Below, piece after piece: positions 34,231-42,938 of a stretch of 64,000 bases of DNA. The notes beneath the pieces are model-generated. The model had not been told where the DNA came from, searched no databases, and saw only the letters and a program-made list of their open reading frames with translations. The stretch's first letter is position 1, and every line of letters starts with the position of its first letter. The stretch spans positions 1-64,000 of the forward strand of contig CAZQKX010000009.1 of NCBI GenBank assembly GCA_964594065.1. The letters are read 5' to 3'. This DNA comes from 4572-13 sp964594065 (GTDB taxonomy: Bacteria; Planctomycetota; Phycisphaerae; Sedimentisphaerales; Anaerohalosphaeraceae). A program made the translations under genes and the position numbers.

Positions 34231-34983
34231 CTAAATCGGCAGCAATACGATTAACAGTTCTGCAAATTTAGAAACGAAACTTTCGAGAAACGGTAAAAAC
34301 AGGGTGACCAGGACCATACCGATCGCAACCCTGACAGGCATACTGATAAAAAGAATATTCATCTCCGGGACGATCCTTGCGAAAATCGCAAACAGGCACA
34401 AAACCACCAAAAAACAGGCCAAAATCGGTCCCGAGATCTGGAGTGCTGCAGTAAACATTTCTGTTCCGCTTCGGATGATCGCCTCGGTCATGCTTGTGAT
34501 GTCCATCGGAGTGCCGGCGGGCAGGATTTTGTAACTTCGGTGGATGATCCTTAGAAATGCGTGATGACCATTGACGGCCAAAAACATCAAAAGGAAGATG
34601 ATTTCCAGCAAACTTCCCAGTGGCTGGCCGCTGTCTCCGGTAAAGGGATCGAATATTTGTGAACTGGTCAGTCCCATCTGCTGCTCAATAATTCCCGCCC
34701 CGACTTTAACGGCTTGAAACAGGATGCTGATCGTAATGCCGAGAGCGGCCCCGAATACCGCTTCATTGATAAGCATCATAAGGGCTTGAATGTCCTGAAT
34801 TTCAGCAGGGAGAGAATCGATCGGGGCGAAGCCGCAAATAAAAAGGCTTGTAATAAAGATTACGGAGACCTTGATTCGCACCGGCAAACTGGGCCATCCG
34901 AAGATAGGCAAGATCACCATGAATGCAGATAAACGAGTCAGCACAAGCACAAAAGGCAACAATGTTGCGATCATATCACCCAT
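34231..34983 (-). CDS. fliR: flagellar export gate protein FliR
   Basis: The 250-residue, very hydrophobic protein has RLSAFMVILPIFGWPSLPVR and IKVSVIFITSLFICGFAPI at its N-terminus, then INEAVFGAALGITISILFQA, VKVGAGIIEQQMGLTSSQIF and DPFTGDSGQPLGSLLEIIFL, which follow the FliR pattern. It forms the export gate with FliP and FliQ. It starts 2 bases after fliQ ends. Confidence 0.95.
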   Translation of the reverse strand: MGDMIATLLPFVLVLTRLSAFMVILPIFGWPSLPVRIKVSVIFITSLFICGFAPIDSLPAEIQDIQALMMLINEAVFGAALGITISILFQAVKVGAGIIEQQMGLTSSQIFDPFTGDSGQPLGSLLEIIFLLMFLAVNGHHAFLRIIHRSYKILPAGTPMDITSMTEAIIRSGTEMFTAALQISGPILACFLVVLCLFAIFARIVPEMNILFISMPVRVAIGMVLVTLFLPFLESFVSKFAELLIVLLPI

Positions 34984-34985
34984 GG

Positions 34986-35255
34986 TTACTGTCCGATGGT
35001 CTGGATATATGAAAAGATATTAACGGTGAATTCGATAATGACGTCCAGCATCCAACCGCTGAAAATAATCGCGACAATCCCGACAGCCAGCAGTTTGGGG
35101 ACGATCGACAGCGTTACGTCTCTGATGGAGGTTACGGCTTGAAACAGCGTTACGGTGACGCCGACAACAATACATGTGATCAGGATCGGAGCGCAAAGAA
35201 GCAGGCATGTTTCCAAAGTCTGACGTCCAATATATAAAACAAAACTGCTATCCAT
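34986..35255 (-). CDS. fliQ: flagellar export gate protein FliQ
   Basis: The 89-residue protein has two membrane helices and the typical text LLCAPILITCIVVGVTVTLF, QAVTSIRDVTLSIVPKLLAV and FSGWMLDVIIEFTVNIF. Length and order match FliQ. It wraps the FliP-FliR pore. The gene lies 15 bases after fliP and 2 before fliR. Confidence 0.95.
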   Translation of the reverse strand: MDSSFVLYIGRQTLETCLLLCAPILITCIVVGVTVTLFQAVTSIRDVTLSIVPKLLAVGIVAIIFSGWMLDVIIEFTVNIFSYIQTIGQ

Positions 35256-35270
35256 GATGGTCTCTCGAAA

Positions 35271-36059
35271 TTATTGAAATCCTAAACAGAGGTTTTTAGC
35301 CAGCAAAGCCCAGCCATCAACAAGAATGAACAGGATAAGCTTAAACGGCATGGAGATCATGGCTGGCGGCATCATCATCATTCCCGCACTAAGCAGGATA
35401 TTGGCGATGATCAAATCAATTAAAAGGAACGGGATAAAAAGAAGGCACCCGATTTCAAACGCCGTCTGGAATTCACTGATAATAAATGCCGGGATCACAA
35501 TATGCATACCCAGATCAAGCGGATTTTCCGGCATACGAACCTCAGCCATTTCTAAAAACAGCCCGAGAGCACTTTCCCGGCACTGCGATAACATAAATTC
35601 CTTTAAAACTTTTGAGGAGATCGTCCAGCCCTCCTCAAAAGACATGATTTCCTGCAAATAAGGCTGTACCGCCGTTGAGTTGATCTTTGAAAAGGTCGGC
35701 GCCATCGTAAACAATGTCAAAAACAGCGACAAGCCGATAACGGCCATTGTGGGAGGAATGTTTTGAGTGCCCAATGCCCGCCGAGCAAAGCTCATAACGA
35801 TAACAATGCGTGTGAAGGAGGTTGTGATGACCAGCAAACTGGGTAGAACCGCCAATCCGGTGAAAACGATGACAAGTTTAATTGGCGTGGCCCAGTCTTT
35901 TCCTTCTTCTTCGTTGGCGGTGGCCTTATCGACGACTTTTAACAGGTCTCCGACCGAGGGTATATTGCCGTTGGGCGGGGCCGAATCGCTTTCGGCCAAT
36001 GAGATCGACCCCAATAGTAAAGCGGCGAACAAAATGAAAATATATTTATAGCTGATCAT
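35271..36059 (-). CDS. fliP: flagellar export gate protein FliP
   Basis: The start ATG 36059 overlaps the fliO stop as ATGA; the open frame extends to 36113 but the extra residues are basic and precede a clear signal sequence (MISYKYIFILFAALLLGSIS). The 262-residue product carries VITTSFTRIVIVMSFARRAL, GTQNIPPTMAVIGLSLFLTL, IVIPAFIISEFQTAFEIGCL and MMMMPPAMISMPFKLILFIL, which are diagnostic for FliP. It forms the pentameric part of the export gate. Confidence 0.96.
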   Translation of the reverse strand: MISYKYIFILFAALLLGSISLAESDSAPPNGNIPSVGDLLKVVDKATANEEEGKDWATPIKLVIVFTGLAVLPSLLVITTSFTRIVIVMSFARRALGTQNIPPTMAVIGLSLFLTLFTMAPTFSKINSTAVQPYLQEIMSFEEGWTISSKVLKEFMLSQCRESALGLFLEMAEVRMPENPLDLGMHIVIPAFIISEFQTAFEIGCLLFIPFLLIDLIIANILLSAGMMMMPPAMISMPFKLILFILVDGWALLAKNLCLGFQ

Positions 36060-36493
36060 TTTGGATCTGCGTCCTGCTCGCCGTCTGAGGATTTTACCGG
36101 TGTGACGTTGCACAGTTTGGTGATTCGGTCCGGTGTGATGCCAAGCAGGACCGTCTGGTCTCCGATTTCGACTAAGTGAAGGCTTTTTCGAACCCCGATC
36201 GAAACATGCTCAACCACTCGTATACGTTTATTTGAAACTTTATTCAGTTTCGGCCCAAGTCTTTTGGTGAGAAAAAGGGCACAAATGCCGAGAATTACGA
36301 CGTAAACAATAGCTTTTATGGTTTTGATGAGGATTTCGGTGTTTTTGCCGGCATCTTCGGGCTTGCTGAGTACAGGGTCTTTTTTCAGCAGGGGCTTGTC
36401 ATCGGTTTTTGGGGCAATATCCTGTTCTGCCAGGACCGGCAGAGCCAGAAGCACTAACAATAGTATCCATAATAACGTTTTATATTGAGTCAT
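36056..36493 (-). CDS. fliO: flagellar biosynthesis protein FliO
   Basis: Start ATG 36493 gives 145 residues with a signal-like N-terminus (TLLWILLLVLLALPVLAEQD), a second membrane helix near 63-85 and a FliO domain: FLTKRLGP..., RIRVVEHVSIGVRKSLHLVE, IGDQTVLLGITPDRITKL. FliO assists the assembly of the FliP ring. A frame from TTG 36538 has no support. The 200 bases between it and the upstream motB-type gene hold no clear gene. It overlaps fliP by 4 bases. Confidence 0.88.
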   Translation of the reverse strand: MTQYKTLLWILLLVLLALPVLAEQDIAPKTDDKPLLKKDPVLSKPEDAGKNTEILIKTIKAIVYVVILGICALFLTKRLGPKLNKVSNKRIRVVEHVSIGVRKSLHLVEIGDQTVLLGITPDRITKLCNVTPVKSSDGEQDADPK

Positions 36494-36698
36494 AAACACA
36501 CGATCCCGACAGAATGCTTTTACATTAAATAAAAGCAAATATTGTGCCTATTCTCAAAAAGTTGATGAAATTGCGAAAAACACGGCACCAAGGGCATTTC
36601 CTGATAGCCGGATGCCTTCAGATGTTGAATTATTTGACACGCCTTAGACAGTAAAAAGATCTGTTTTGCTGAATTCTCTCCTGTAATGAGGCATTGTT

Positions 36699-37400
36699 TC
36701 ACTCAGGGTACTCGCTGCTGGATATGACGATCCAGAGGTGTGAGCTTAACGTATTTTGCGCGGTTGAAAACCAGGAGCTCTCTGCTCCCATGGCAATGAT
36801 GCTTATTGCCGGATTATCGATCAATTCCTTCAAATAAAGGGCGGCTGACTGAGACCGTTGTGCACCAACCGAAATATTGGATGACGCATCATGGTCCGGC
36901 ATGCCGACGATATACAGACAAACACTGCCGTCGGCTTTTTTAAGGTTCTGGGCGATGTTACCCAAGGATTCTTTATGGTCGCCGCTCAATTGACTGCCGC
37001 CGCGGGGAAACAGGATATCAGTTGCAAGAACATTGGTCCCGGAACCGGAATCATTCCGCGCGTTATTCATTTCAGACATTTTTTTGATGGATTCTCGTAG
37101 CCGTTCCTGATCAGGATCGATCATTCGGCCCGGCGGTTTTCCTTTGGACTCTGCTTCGAAATGATGCCTGTCTTTTTTAAATTGAGGTCCCGGACGAGAC
37201 CCGAATAGCGTTCCCAATCCCATCTTGTCGATTGATTCAATAAACGAATCCCGACTCTGATTAAACATTTCCGGGTCCTGAACTTTCGCCAGACTTAACA
37301 GCATAACAAAAAATGTCAGCAGGAGGGTCACCATATCAGAAAATGTCACGATATAGGCCGGAACCTTTGCGCCGTCTTGTTGGTTTGATTTCCTGCTCAA
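36699..37400 (-). CDS. second MotB-like stator protein
   Basis: The 233-residue product has the MotB N-terminus: PAYIVTFSDMVTLLLTFFVM with the ion-binding Asp in the membrane helix, followed by LLSLAKVQDPEMFNQSRDSF. The C-terminal part is OmpA-like but weak: DILFPRGGSQLSGDHKESLG, then VGAQRSQSAALYLKELI and a last strand HLWIVISSSEYPE that lacks the usual NRRVE. Thus peptidoglycan binding is uncertain. It overlaps the first motB gene by 4 bases. One MotA followed by two unlike MotB genes suggests a heterodimeric MotB in one stator, or two alternative stators. Confidence 0.85.
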   Translation of the reverse strand: MSRKSNQQDGAKVPAYIVTFSDMVTLLLTFFVMLLSLAKVQDPEMFNQSRDSFIESIDKMGLGTLFGSRPGPQFKKDRHHFEAESKGKPPGRMIDPDQERLRESIKKMSEMNNARNDSGSGTNVLATDILFPRGGSQLSGDHKESLGNIAQNLKKADGSVCLYIVGMPDHDASSNISVGAQRSQSAALYLKELIDNPAISIIAMGAESSWFSTAQNTLSSHLWIVISSSEYPE

Positions 37401-38053
37401 TTAAATATTTCCTGGTCAAGAAATGCGATTTCCACAATCCTATTGTTATTGATAAGGCTTTGTTTGGGATAAAGGCCTGTCACGGAGATACAAAGCCGGT
37501 TTTTTTTAATGCCGTGATTAGACAGATAATCAAAGATGGCTGCTGACCGTGCGGGTCCCAGCAAATCTTGTTTAGCGCTGTATTCACAGATAAGAACACG
37601 GTTGGAAATGAGATCCATAGAGGCAATGATTTCCTTGAGATAAGATTTCCCTTTTCCGGACAGGACCACACCGTTGCCGTAAAAAAAAGAATTTGCGTTA
37701 AAAAGAAATACTTTACTGTTTTTAAAATCAATGGGGTCCAATTCCTGAGTGCTTTTATTGTCAATTTTATTCTCAGCAGGAGGTTTTTCGGCACCTTGTA
37801 CCTTGAGTCGCTCATGATGAACCACATCTCTTTGTACGATGCCCTCACTGGTAGTCATGGTATCGTTGCCCAGCGATGATAGTGCTTCCGAAAAAGCATC
37901 TCTGCGTGTGTGTATGTCTTTGTCGTCAAAAGATGAAAAAGTCAGCAGCAGCACAAAGAAAGTCAACAACAGTGTCATACAATCACTGAATGTAACCATC
38001 CATTCCGGCGCACCGGCGGCTTCTTCCTGACCATTTTCTTTTCTCGGTGCCAT
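37397..38053 (-). CDS. motB: flagellar stator protein MotB
   Basis: The 218-residue product has PEWMVTFSDCMTLLLTFFVL, with the conserved proton- or sodium-binding Asp in the single membrane helix, then LLTFSSFDDKD. The C-terminal OmpA-like part contains LFNANSFFYGNGVVLSGKGK, ARSAAIFDYLSNHGI and NNNRIVEIAFL, which correspond to the peptidoglycan-binding motifs of MotB. By family the MotA5-MotB2 unit drives rotation. The start overlaps the motA stop as TAATG. Total length is shorter than most MotB (about 250-300). Confidence 0.92.
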   Translation of the reverse strand: MAPRKENGQEEAAGAPEWMVTFSDCMTLLLTFFVLLLTFSSFDDKDIHTRRDAFSEALSSLGNDTMTTSEGIVQRDVVHHERLKVQGAEKPPAENKIDNKSTQELDPIDFKNSKVFLFNANSFFYGNGVVLSGKGKSYLKEIIASMDLISNRVLICEYSAKQDLLGPARSAAIFDYLSNHGIKKNRLCISVTGLYPKQSLINNNRIVEIAFLDQEIFN

Positions 38054-38826
38054 TATGTTTTATCTTTGAACTTTTGCCGATATCTATGGGATACAAATGC
38101 GTGCATTTTAACTCGAATGGCGGTGGGGCTTTCTCCGTTGGCAATTGCATAGATCCCCTCAACGACCATTTCCTTTCCGACCACTTCTGCTTGGGAATAG
38201 ATCCCCAGCTTTCCCGCTAGTGGGATAAACAGCAGGTTGGCGGCAAAAGCCCCATAAAATGTTGTCAACAGAGCGGTTGCCATTCCCTGCCCGATACTGC
38301 TCGGGTCTTCCATATTACACAACATTTGAACCAGACCGATCAATGTTCCGACCATCCCAAACGCTGGAGCGGCCGCTCCCATAAATTCGAGGATTTTTTT
38401 GCCGGTGGCGTGACGTTCCTGTAGGTACTGTATTTCAAGTGTCATGATCTCACGGATGACCTCAGGTTTGCTGCCGTCGATCAACATCTGAAGCCCGCTG
38501 GACAAAAAGACATCCTTAATTGAGCCGACCTGCTGTTCCAGAGCCAATGAACCATCCCGCCGATTGATTGTCGCAAACTCCACCATTTGCTGGACCAGAT
38601 CCTGAGCTTCCGGTAGCTTGGTGAATAGCGTTTTCTTAGAAATGGACATGATGCTGAGGACTTGTGACAGCGAAAAGTGGATTAACGTTGCGCAGAGCAT
38701 TCCGCCAATGGTAATGCCTAGCGAGGGAATGTTAATAAATACTTTCAGTCCGCCTGCCCCCGTGGCAATGGCGCCGATGATCAGCATTGACCCTAAAAGA
38801 ATGCCTGCTATGGTTGTAATATCCAT
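38053..38826 (-). CDS. motA: flagellar stator protein MotA
   Basis: The 257-residue protein has four membrane helices, an N-terminal GILLGSMLIIGAIATGAGGL, FINIPSLGITIGGMLCATLI, a large cytoplasmic loop, and then GAAAPAFGMVGTLIGLVQML followed by GQGMATALLTTFYGAFAANL, the pore helices of MotA/PomA. The loop has IMTLEIQYLQERHATGKKIL. The form is nearer to PomA-type, but the ion cannot be settled from sequence. It follows the MotE-like gene by 7 bases. Confidence 0.95.
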   Translation of the reverse strand: MDITTIAGILLGSMLIIGAIATGAGGLKVFINIPSLGITIGGMLCATLIHFSLSQVLSIMSISKKTLFTKLPEAQDLVQQMVEFATINRRDGSLALEQQVGSIKDVFLSSGLQMLIDGSKPEVIREIMTLEIQYLQERHATGKKILEFMGAAAPAFGMVGTLIGLVQMLCNMEDPSSIGQGMATALLTTFYGAFAANLLFIPLAGKLGIYSQAEVVGKEMVVEGIYAIANGESPTAIRVKMHAFVSHRYRQKFKDKT

Positions 38827-38833
38827 TTTACGC

Positions 38834-39526
38834 TTACCCCTCGGTTGGATTCGATATTTCTTTTAATTTATTTGTAAATAAGGCCGCCAGTTGCGGCTGC
38901 GTTCTGGCCATTTCCGCCAGTAATTCAGCTTTGGTTCGGTCACCCATGAAATACAGGATTTTAATGGCATTTTCGAGGCTCTCATAATCGCCCGGGACGT
39001 TGCTTGACGCTTGTGTCATATTGAGCAGGATTTTACTCGAGGCCACCGCCTCCATTTTATCATATGTTGCTGCGATCGAACGAAGGTTTCCGTTTTCTTC
39101 CTCTTGGATCCGGATGCGGGTTGTTTCTAATTGTTTTTGTTCCGCCTTGATCTTTGAGACTGTTTGCGCCAGTTCCACCTGCAGTTCAAGGAGCTTCTCG
39201 ATGTCAGTGGCGATCTGTTCATGAAGCGTTTCCAGTTGTAATTTTTCTGTATCGAGCGCTTCGAATTTCTGGTTATATTCGTTGCTTTTTTCCCGTAGAT
39301 CAAAGATCAGGCTTCGGAGTTCACTTTCCGCCATCGTTAGCTTCGGAGAGCCTGATGGTATAGACAGACCCGGTATGGCGCTGGCTTGAGGGTCTGAGGG
39401 GATAGATGTTTGTTGAGGACCGGTAGCTGTGCCGGTTACTGATTTGTCCGTTAGCCAGGCGGCCAGAAAAGTGCCGCTAAAACTGATAATCCCTACGGTG
39501 GAAATGATAAGCAGTCGCTTTTTCAT
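38834..39526 (-). CDS. MotE-like coiled-coil membrane protein
   Basis: The 230-residue product has one N-terminal membrane helix (about 5-26), a Pro/Ser linker, a long coiled coil (about 65-145) and a C-terminal part that reads YDKMEAVASSKILLNM and LENAIKILYFMGDRTKAELL, AEMARTQPQLAAL. That repeated A-x2-IL-x2-M pattern is the MgtE-N/FliG-M-like fold of the MotE family. In Gram-negative bacteria such proteins lie beside fliJ or mot genes and serve motility in the envelope. It lies between fliJ and motA with gaps of 1 and 7 bases. Confidence 0.75.
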   Translation of the reverse strand: MKKRLLIISTVGIISFSGTFLAAWLTDKSVTGTATGPQQTSIPSDPQASAIPGLSIPSGSPKLTMAESELRSLIFDLREKSNEYNQKFEALDTEKLQLETLHEQIATDIEKLLELQVELAQTVSKIKAEQKQLETTRIRIQEEENGNLRSIAATYDKMEAVASSKILLNMTQASSNVPGDYESLENAIKILYFMGDRTKAELLAEMARTQPQLAALFTNKLKEISNPTEG

Positions 39527-39527
39527 A

Positions 39528-40004
39528 TTATAACTCTCCTTTCACTGCGGTTTCAAATTGGCCGCAGCGGTGTCTTGCGACACGAATTCCGAAGTTTTCA
39601 TCCAACTCGTTTTGTTGAAGTTTGCGTTGTTCAACCAGGAAAGCATCACAGGCCTTCTGGCGAATTTTCTGGAGCTTTTTAATATATCTTTTGATATCAA
39701 TAAGTTCTGAGGTCTTTTCGGCCTCCTGTTGCTGAAGTTGTTGCACCTTTTTCTGGATTTGCCGGATTTCATCGTCGTTGGCTTTTGAGTTTTCCAGGAA
39801 TATTTTTTGGCTGTCAAGTTTTTCATTTGCAGGCTTTTTTCGGATATCTTTGAGTAAGCCGGCCAGGATTTGTTGTCTGCGCAACAGTTGAACACGCACT
39901 TGAGCCAGATGATATGTTGTTTCCGCTAACACAGCTTGTTTAATCTGTTCTTCTTTCATTTTAATTTCGAGAATTCGATCCAGTCGCCAGTGAAATTGCC
40001 TCAT
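39528..40004 (-). CDS. fliJ: flagellar export protein FliJ
   Basis: The 158-residue product is one long coiled coil with FHWRLDRILEIKMKEEQIKQ at the start, as in FliJ, and RVQLLRRQQILAGLLKDIRK, LQQQEAEKTSELIDIKRYIK after it. By family FliJ is the stalk of the export ATPase and carries chaperones. It overlaps the end of fliI by 4 bases, the usual fliI-fliJ pair. Confidence 0.88.
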   Translation of the reverse strand: MRQFHWRLDRILEIKMKEEQIKQAVLAETTYHLAQVRVQLLRRQQILAGLLKDIRKKPANEKLDSQKIFLENSKANDDEIRQIQKKVQQLQQQEAEKTSELIDIKRYIKKLQKIRQKACDAFLVEQRKLQQNELDENFGIRVARHRCGQFETAVKGEL

Positions 40005-41371
40005 TTTTTGTTCCTGTTCATTTGTGTCAGGCCATGATCCCAGACCTGGGCGATTTCCTGTAATTGTTTTAACGTTTGATCAAAAGGTGTTTTTTGCCGG
40101 ACGGGTTGGATCAGAAATTGCCGGATTCGATCGATCAAGGCAATGGCAGCGTCGATGTTGTAATTACTTCCCGGAGAAAATGCTCCGATGTTGATCAAAT
40201 CTTCAGCGTCAACAAACGTTGCATAAATCTCTTTAAGCTTTCGAGCGGCAGCCAGGTGCTCCTGGGAAACGACCGACGGCATCAATCGACTAATGCTTTG
40301 AAGAATATCAATGGCGGGGTAATGTCCTCTGTCTGCCAATTGTCTGGAAAGAACAATATGTCCATCCAGCAGACTTCGCGCACTGTCGGCGACGGGGTCA
40401 TTCAGATCGTCTCCTTCGGTTAGGACCGTCAGCAGTCCTGTGATGCTGCCTTTACTGCTGCAGCCGAGCCGCTCGACTAATCGCGGCAGCATGGCAAATA
40501 CACTGGGGCAATAGCCTTTCGATGCCGGTGGTTCGCCGGCGGCCAGTCCGATTTCTCGCTGGGCTTGGGCAAACCGTGTCAAGGAGTCCATCATGAATAG
40601 AACGTCTCTGCCGGTATCACGAAAATACTCTGCAACGGTAGCCGCGACCAAGGCGGCTTTAATACGTTGGATCGCAGGGGCATCCGACGTGGCCACCACG
40701 ACGACACTGTGGGCCAGTCCCTCGGGGCCGAGATTTTCTTCAATAAATTCTCTGACCTCACGTCCGCGCTCTCCGATCAGCGCAACGACATTAACATCTG
40801 CGTCAGTGGAGTTTGCCAGATCGCCCAGCAGGACGCTTTTGCCAACGCCGCTGCCGGAGAAAATCCCCAGACGCTGCCCCTTGGCACAAGACAGAAGACC
40901 GTCGATCGAACGGATGCCCAATGACAGGGGTTGTGATATCTTTTCGCGTTCCATCGGCGGGATCGAGGTTGAGTCCAGGCGTCGTTTTTCTGATCCAAGC
41001 AATGGTCCTTTGTTGTCAATCGGGTTTCCGAGTCCATTGATAGTTCGTCCCAGGATATCATCGCCCAAGCTGATGTAACGCGGGGCTCGCTTGGCTGTTA
41101 CAGCATCTCCGGGCGAGATGCCGTCAACATATTCTAACGGCAGCAGCAGCAGGTTCTCATTCTGAAACCCTACAACTTCCGCCATCGCTGTACGCCCTTT
41201 GCGCAGATGGATACAGCACAATTCGCCCAGTCCCAGCAAAGGACCGGTTGACTCGATGATCAGTCCCGAAAGACGAACAACAGAACCCTGGCAATGCAGC
41301 AGTCGCGCATTATTCAAAATAGAATGAAACGCATCAAAATTAATATTTGATTTTTCCGTTTGTGTAAACAT
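40001..41371 (-). CDS. fliI: flagellum-specific export ATPase FliI
   Basis: The 456-residue protein is an F1-beta-like ATPase with Walker A GSGVGKSVLLGD, GERGREVREFIEENLG, Walker B DVLFMMDSLTRFAQAQREIG, and GEPPASKGYCPSVFAMLPRL, all close to FliI. It powers or regulates protein export on the cytoplasmic side of the gate. Length is the family norm. It lies between fliH and fliJ. Confidence 0.97.
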   Translation of the reverse strand: MFTQTEKSNINFDAFHSILNNARLLHCQGSVVRLSGLIIESTGPLLGLGELCCIHLRKGRTAMAEVVGFQNENLLLLPLEYVDGISPGDAVTAKRAPRYISLGDDILGRTINGLGNPIDNKGPLLGSEKRRLDSTSIPPMEREKISQPLSLGIRSIDGLLSCAKGQRLGIFSGSGVGKSVLLGDLANSTDADVNVVALIGERGREVREFIEENLGPEGLAHSVVVVATSDAPAIQRIKAALVAATVAEYFRDTGRDVLFMMDSLTRFAQAQREIGLAAGEPPASKGYCPSVFAMLPRLVERLGCSSKGSITGLLTVLTEGDDLNDPVADSARSLLDGHIVLSRQLADRGHYPAIDILQSISRLMPSVVSQEHLAAARKLKEIYATFVDAEDLINIGAFSPGSNYNIDAAIALIDRIRQFLIQPVRQKTPFDQTLKQLQEIAQVWDHGLTQMNRNKK

Positions 41372-41380
41372 GACTTCTGA

Positions 41381-41938
41381 TTATTCTTTTTTTAACAATT
41401 CTGCAACATGCTCAAGCTGCTCATCGATGATAGAGTTTACGATACCTTTCGGGCAGCTGATCCTGCATTCGGCCAGTCCGATTTTCGGGTCTGCGATAAA
41501 TTGGTAATTTGCCAAATGATGGTGAGGATTTTGTTCAAAAAATCGGTTACATGTTTCAATGTCAACCGGATTCAGATGAATTTGAATGTCTTCTCCGGAA
41601 GGAACATCGGCCAGTGCCTGCTCGATGACTTTCTCAATTTTGTAATCTCCCTCACAGGCCTGTTTTTCCAGGATTTTTCGTGCGATTTCTACACTTAAAC
41701 GCGCGATTTGTTCTTTATGATTACTGATCGCCATTTCCCAATTCGAATTCAGCTTATCAGTAATAGCGCTCAGCACCTGACAGAGCTGCTCGATATGCTT
41801 TTTCTGCTGAGCCAGACTTTCCATACTTTCTGATACGGTCTCATTTGCTTCTGTCAGCGTTTGCTCCAGATTCCACTCGACGGGTTCGTCTATGAGCCGG
41901 ACACTTTTTATAGGTTTTGTAAGTTTTAGACAAATCAT
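41381..41938 (-). CDS. fliH: flagellar assembly protein FliH
   Basis: The 185-residue product has a helical middle (TLTEANETVSESMESLAQQK) and a C-terminal FliH/HrpE domain: QIARLSVEIARKILEKQACE, EDIQIHLNPVDIETCNRFFE, FIADPKIGLAECRISCPKGI and VNSIIDEQLEHVAELLK. By family it holds FliI and links it to FliN. It lies 3 bases after fliG and 9 before fliI. Confidence 0.9.
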   Translation of the reverse strand: MICLKLTKPIKSVRLIDEPVEWNLEQTLTEANETVSESMESLAQQKKHIEQLCQVLSAITDKLNSNWEMAISNHKEQIARLSVEIARKILEKQACEGDYKIEKVIEQALADVPSGEDIQIHLNPVDIETCNRFFEQNPHHHLANYQFIADPKIGLAECRISCPKGIVNSIIDEQLEHVAELLKKE

Positions 41939-41941
41939 TTT

Positions 41942-42934
41942 TTATGCGTCAATGAAAGTCAGCTCCCCTTCATTGTTTAGTTTTTCCAGAGAATCAATAA
42001 TTGTTTGACGAGCTGTCATAATATCTTCTTTTTTTGGACTGGACATAAGTTCGGTTTCTTCATCGATCATGTCACTGATTCGTTCCGAAACGTTAGCTTT
42101 AACCTTCTGTGCGATTGCCTCGTCGGTCTCATACAGCGCCAGTGCCATGAGAGGAGCATCGACTTCTCGCAGAGCCTCCTGAAGAGAACGGTCTGCTACA
42201 CTACAAACATCTTCCCAGAGGATCATATTCTTGAGGATCGTATCGGCCAATGCTTTATCCGTTTTGGCGATCGACAAGATCAGGCCGTCTCGGACTTCTT
42301 TACTGAGATTCCGAAGGATGACGGCTGTTTTACGGACAGGACTGACCTCCGGAGAACCGTCTTCTGCCGGTGCCTTTGCCGTGATGCGGCTAAGGAGGGT
42401 TTCAGCAACACGCTGCTTGATTTGCGTCGAAACCGCTTGGTTTGACGTCATTCGGCTGACAACCTGAAGTCGTTTTTCTTCACTTAACAGGCAAAGAACT
42501 TGTGACCCAAGTTTTTCAGTGAGCTCTGATATCAGAATAGCGCCCGCCTGAGGATGTTCATTTTCCAGAATCTCAGCCAAAACTTCCGGGCTCTTTTTTC
42601 GAAGCGGAATGAAGGGGTCTTTTTTTTGGACCAACTCCTTGATCTGCTGTTGGATATGGTCAGCCTTTTCCTGGCCGATGGAACTCTTGAGCATTTCATT
42701 TAAAAACTGGTTTGGTTCATAGCTGCTGCTTTTGTTCAGAGATGAACAAAACTCCTGTGCCAGGTTGACTTTTTCATAAGCGTCCCCTCTGCCGCAGGCT
42801 TCCAGATATGCAACTTCCACGGAAAGCTCCTCTACAATTGCAGGATCGATTCCCTTAAGCAGTTCCGCGGCGGTTGCAACATCGAGACTTGTTAAAAGAA
42901 GGGCAGCTTTTTGTTTTCCGGTCAAAGCGCTCAT
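41942..42934 (-). CDS. fliG: flagellar motor switch protein FliG
   Basis: The 330-residue protein has the three FliG domains. LTGKQKAALLLTSLDVATAA starts the N-domain; ILENEHPQAGAILISELTEK has the EHPQ motif of the middle domain; the torque domain reads LREVDAPLMALALYETDEAI, VKANVSERISDMIDEETELM and an ITARQTIIDSLEKLNNEGEL-like end. It joins the MS-ring to the C-ring and interacts with MotA. It lies 4 bases after fliF. Confidence 0.95.
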   Translation of the reverse strand: MSALTGKQKAALLLTSLDVATAAELLKGIDPAIVEELSVEVAYLEACGRGDAYEKVNLAQEFCSSLNKSSSYEPNQFLNEMLKSSIGQEKADHIQQQIKELVQKKDPFIPLRKKSPEVLAEILENEHPQAGAILISELTEKLGSQVLCLLSEEKRLQVVSRMTSNQAVSTQIKQRVAETLLSRITAKAPAEDGSPEVSPVRKTAVILRNLSKEVRDGLILSIAKTDKALADTILKNMILWEDVCSVADRSLQEALREVDAPLMALALYETDEAIAQKVKANVSERISDMIDEETELMSSPKKEDIMTARQTIIDSLEKLNNEGELTFIDA

Positions 42935-42938
42935 TTAG

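Noticed and set aside
36520..36702. A 60-codon minus-strand frame between the second motB gene and fliO.
   Set aside because: It starts with GTG, has no Shine-Dalgarno and overlaps the start region of fliO. Composition is not like a protein gene.
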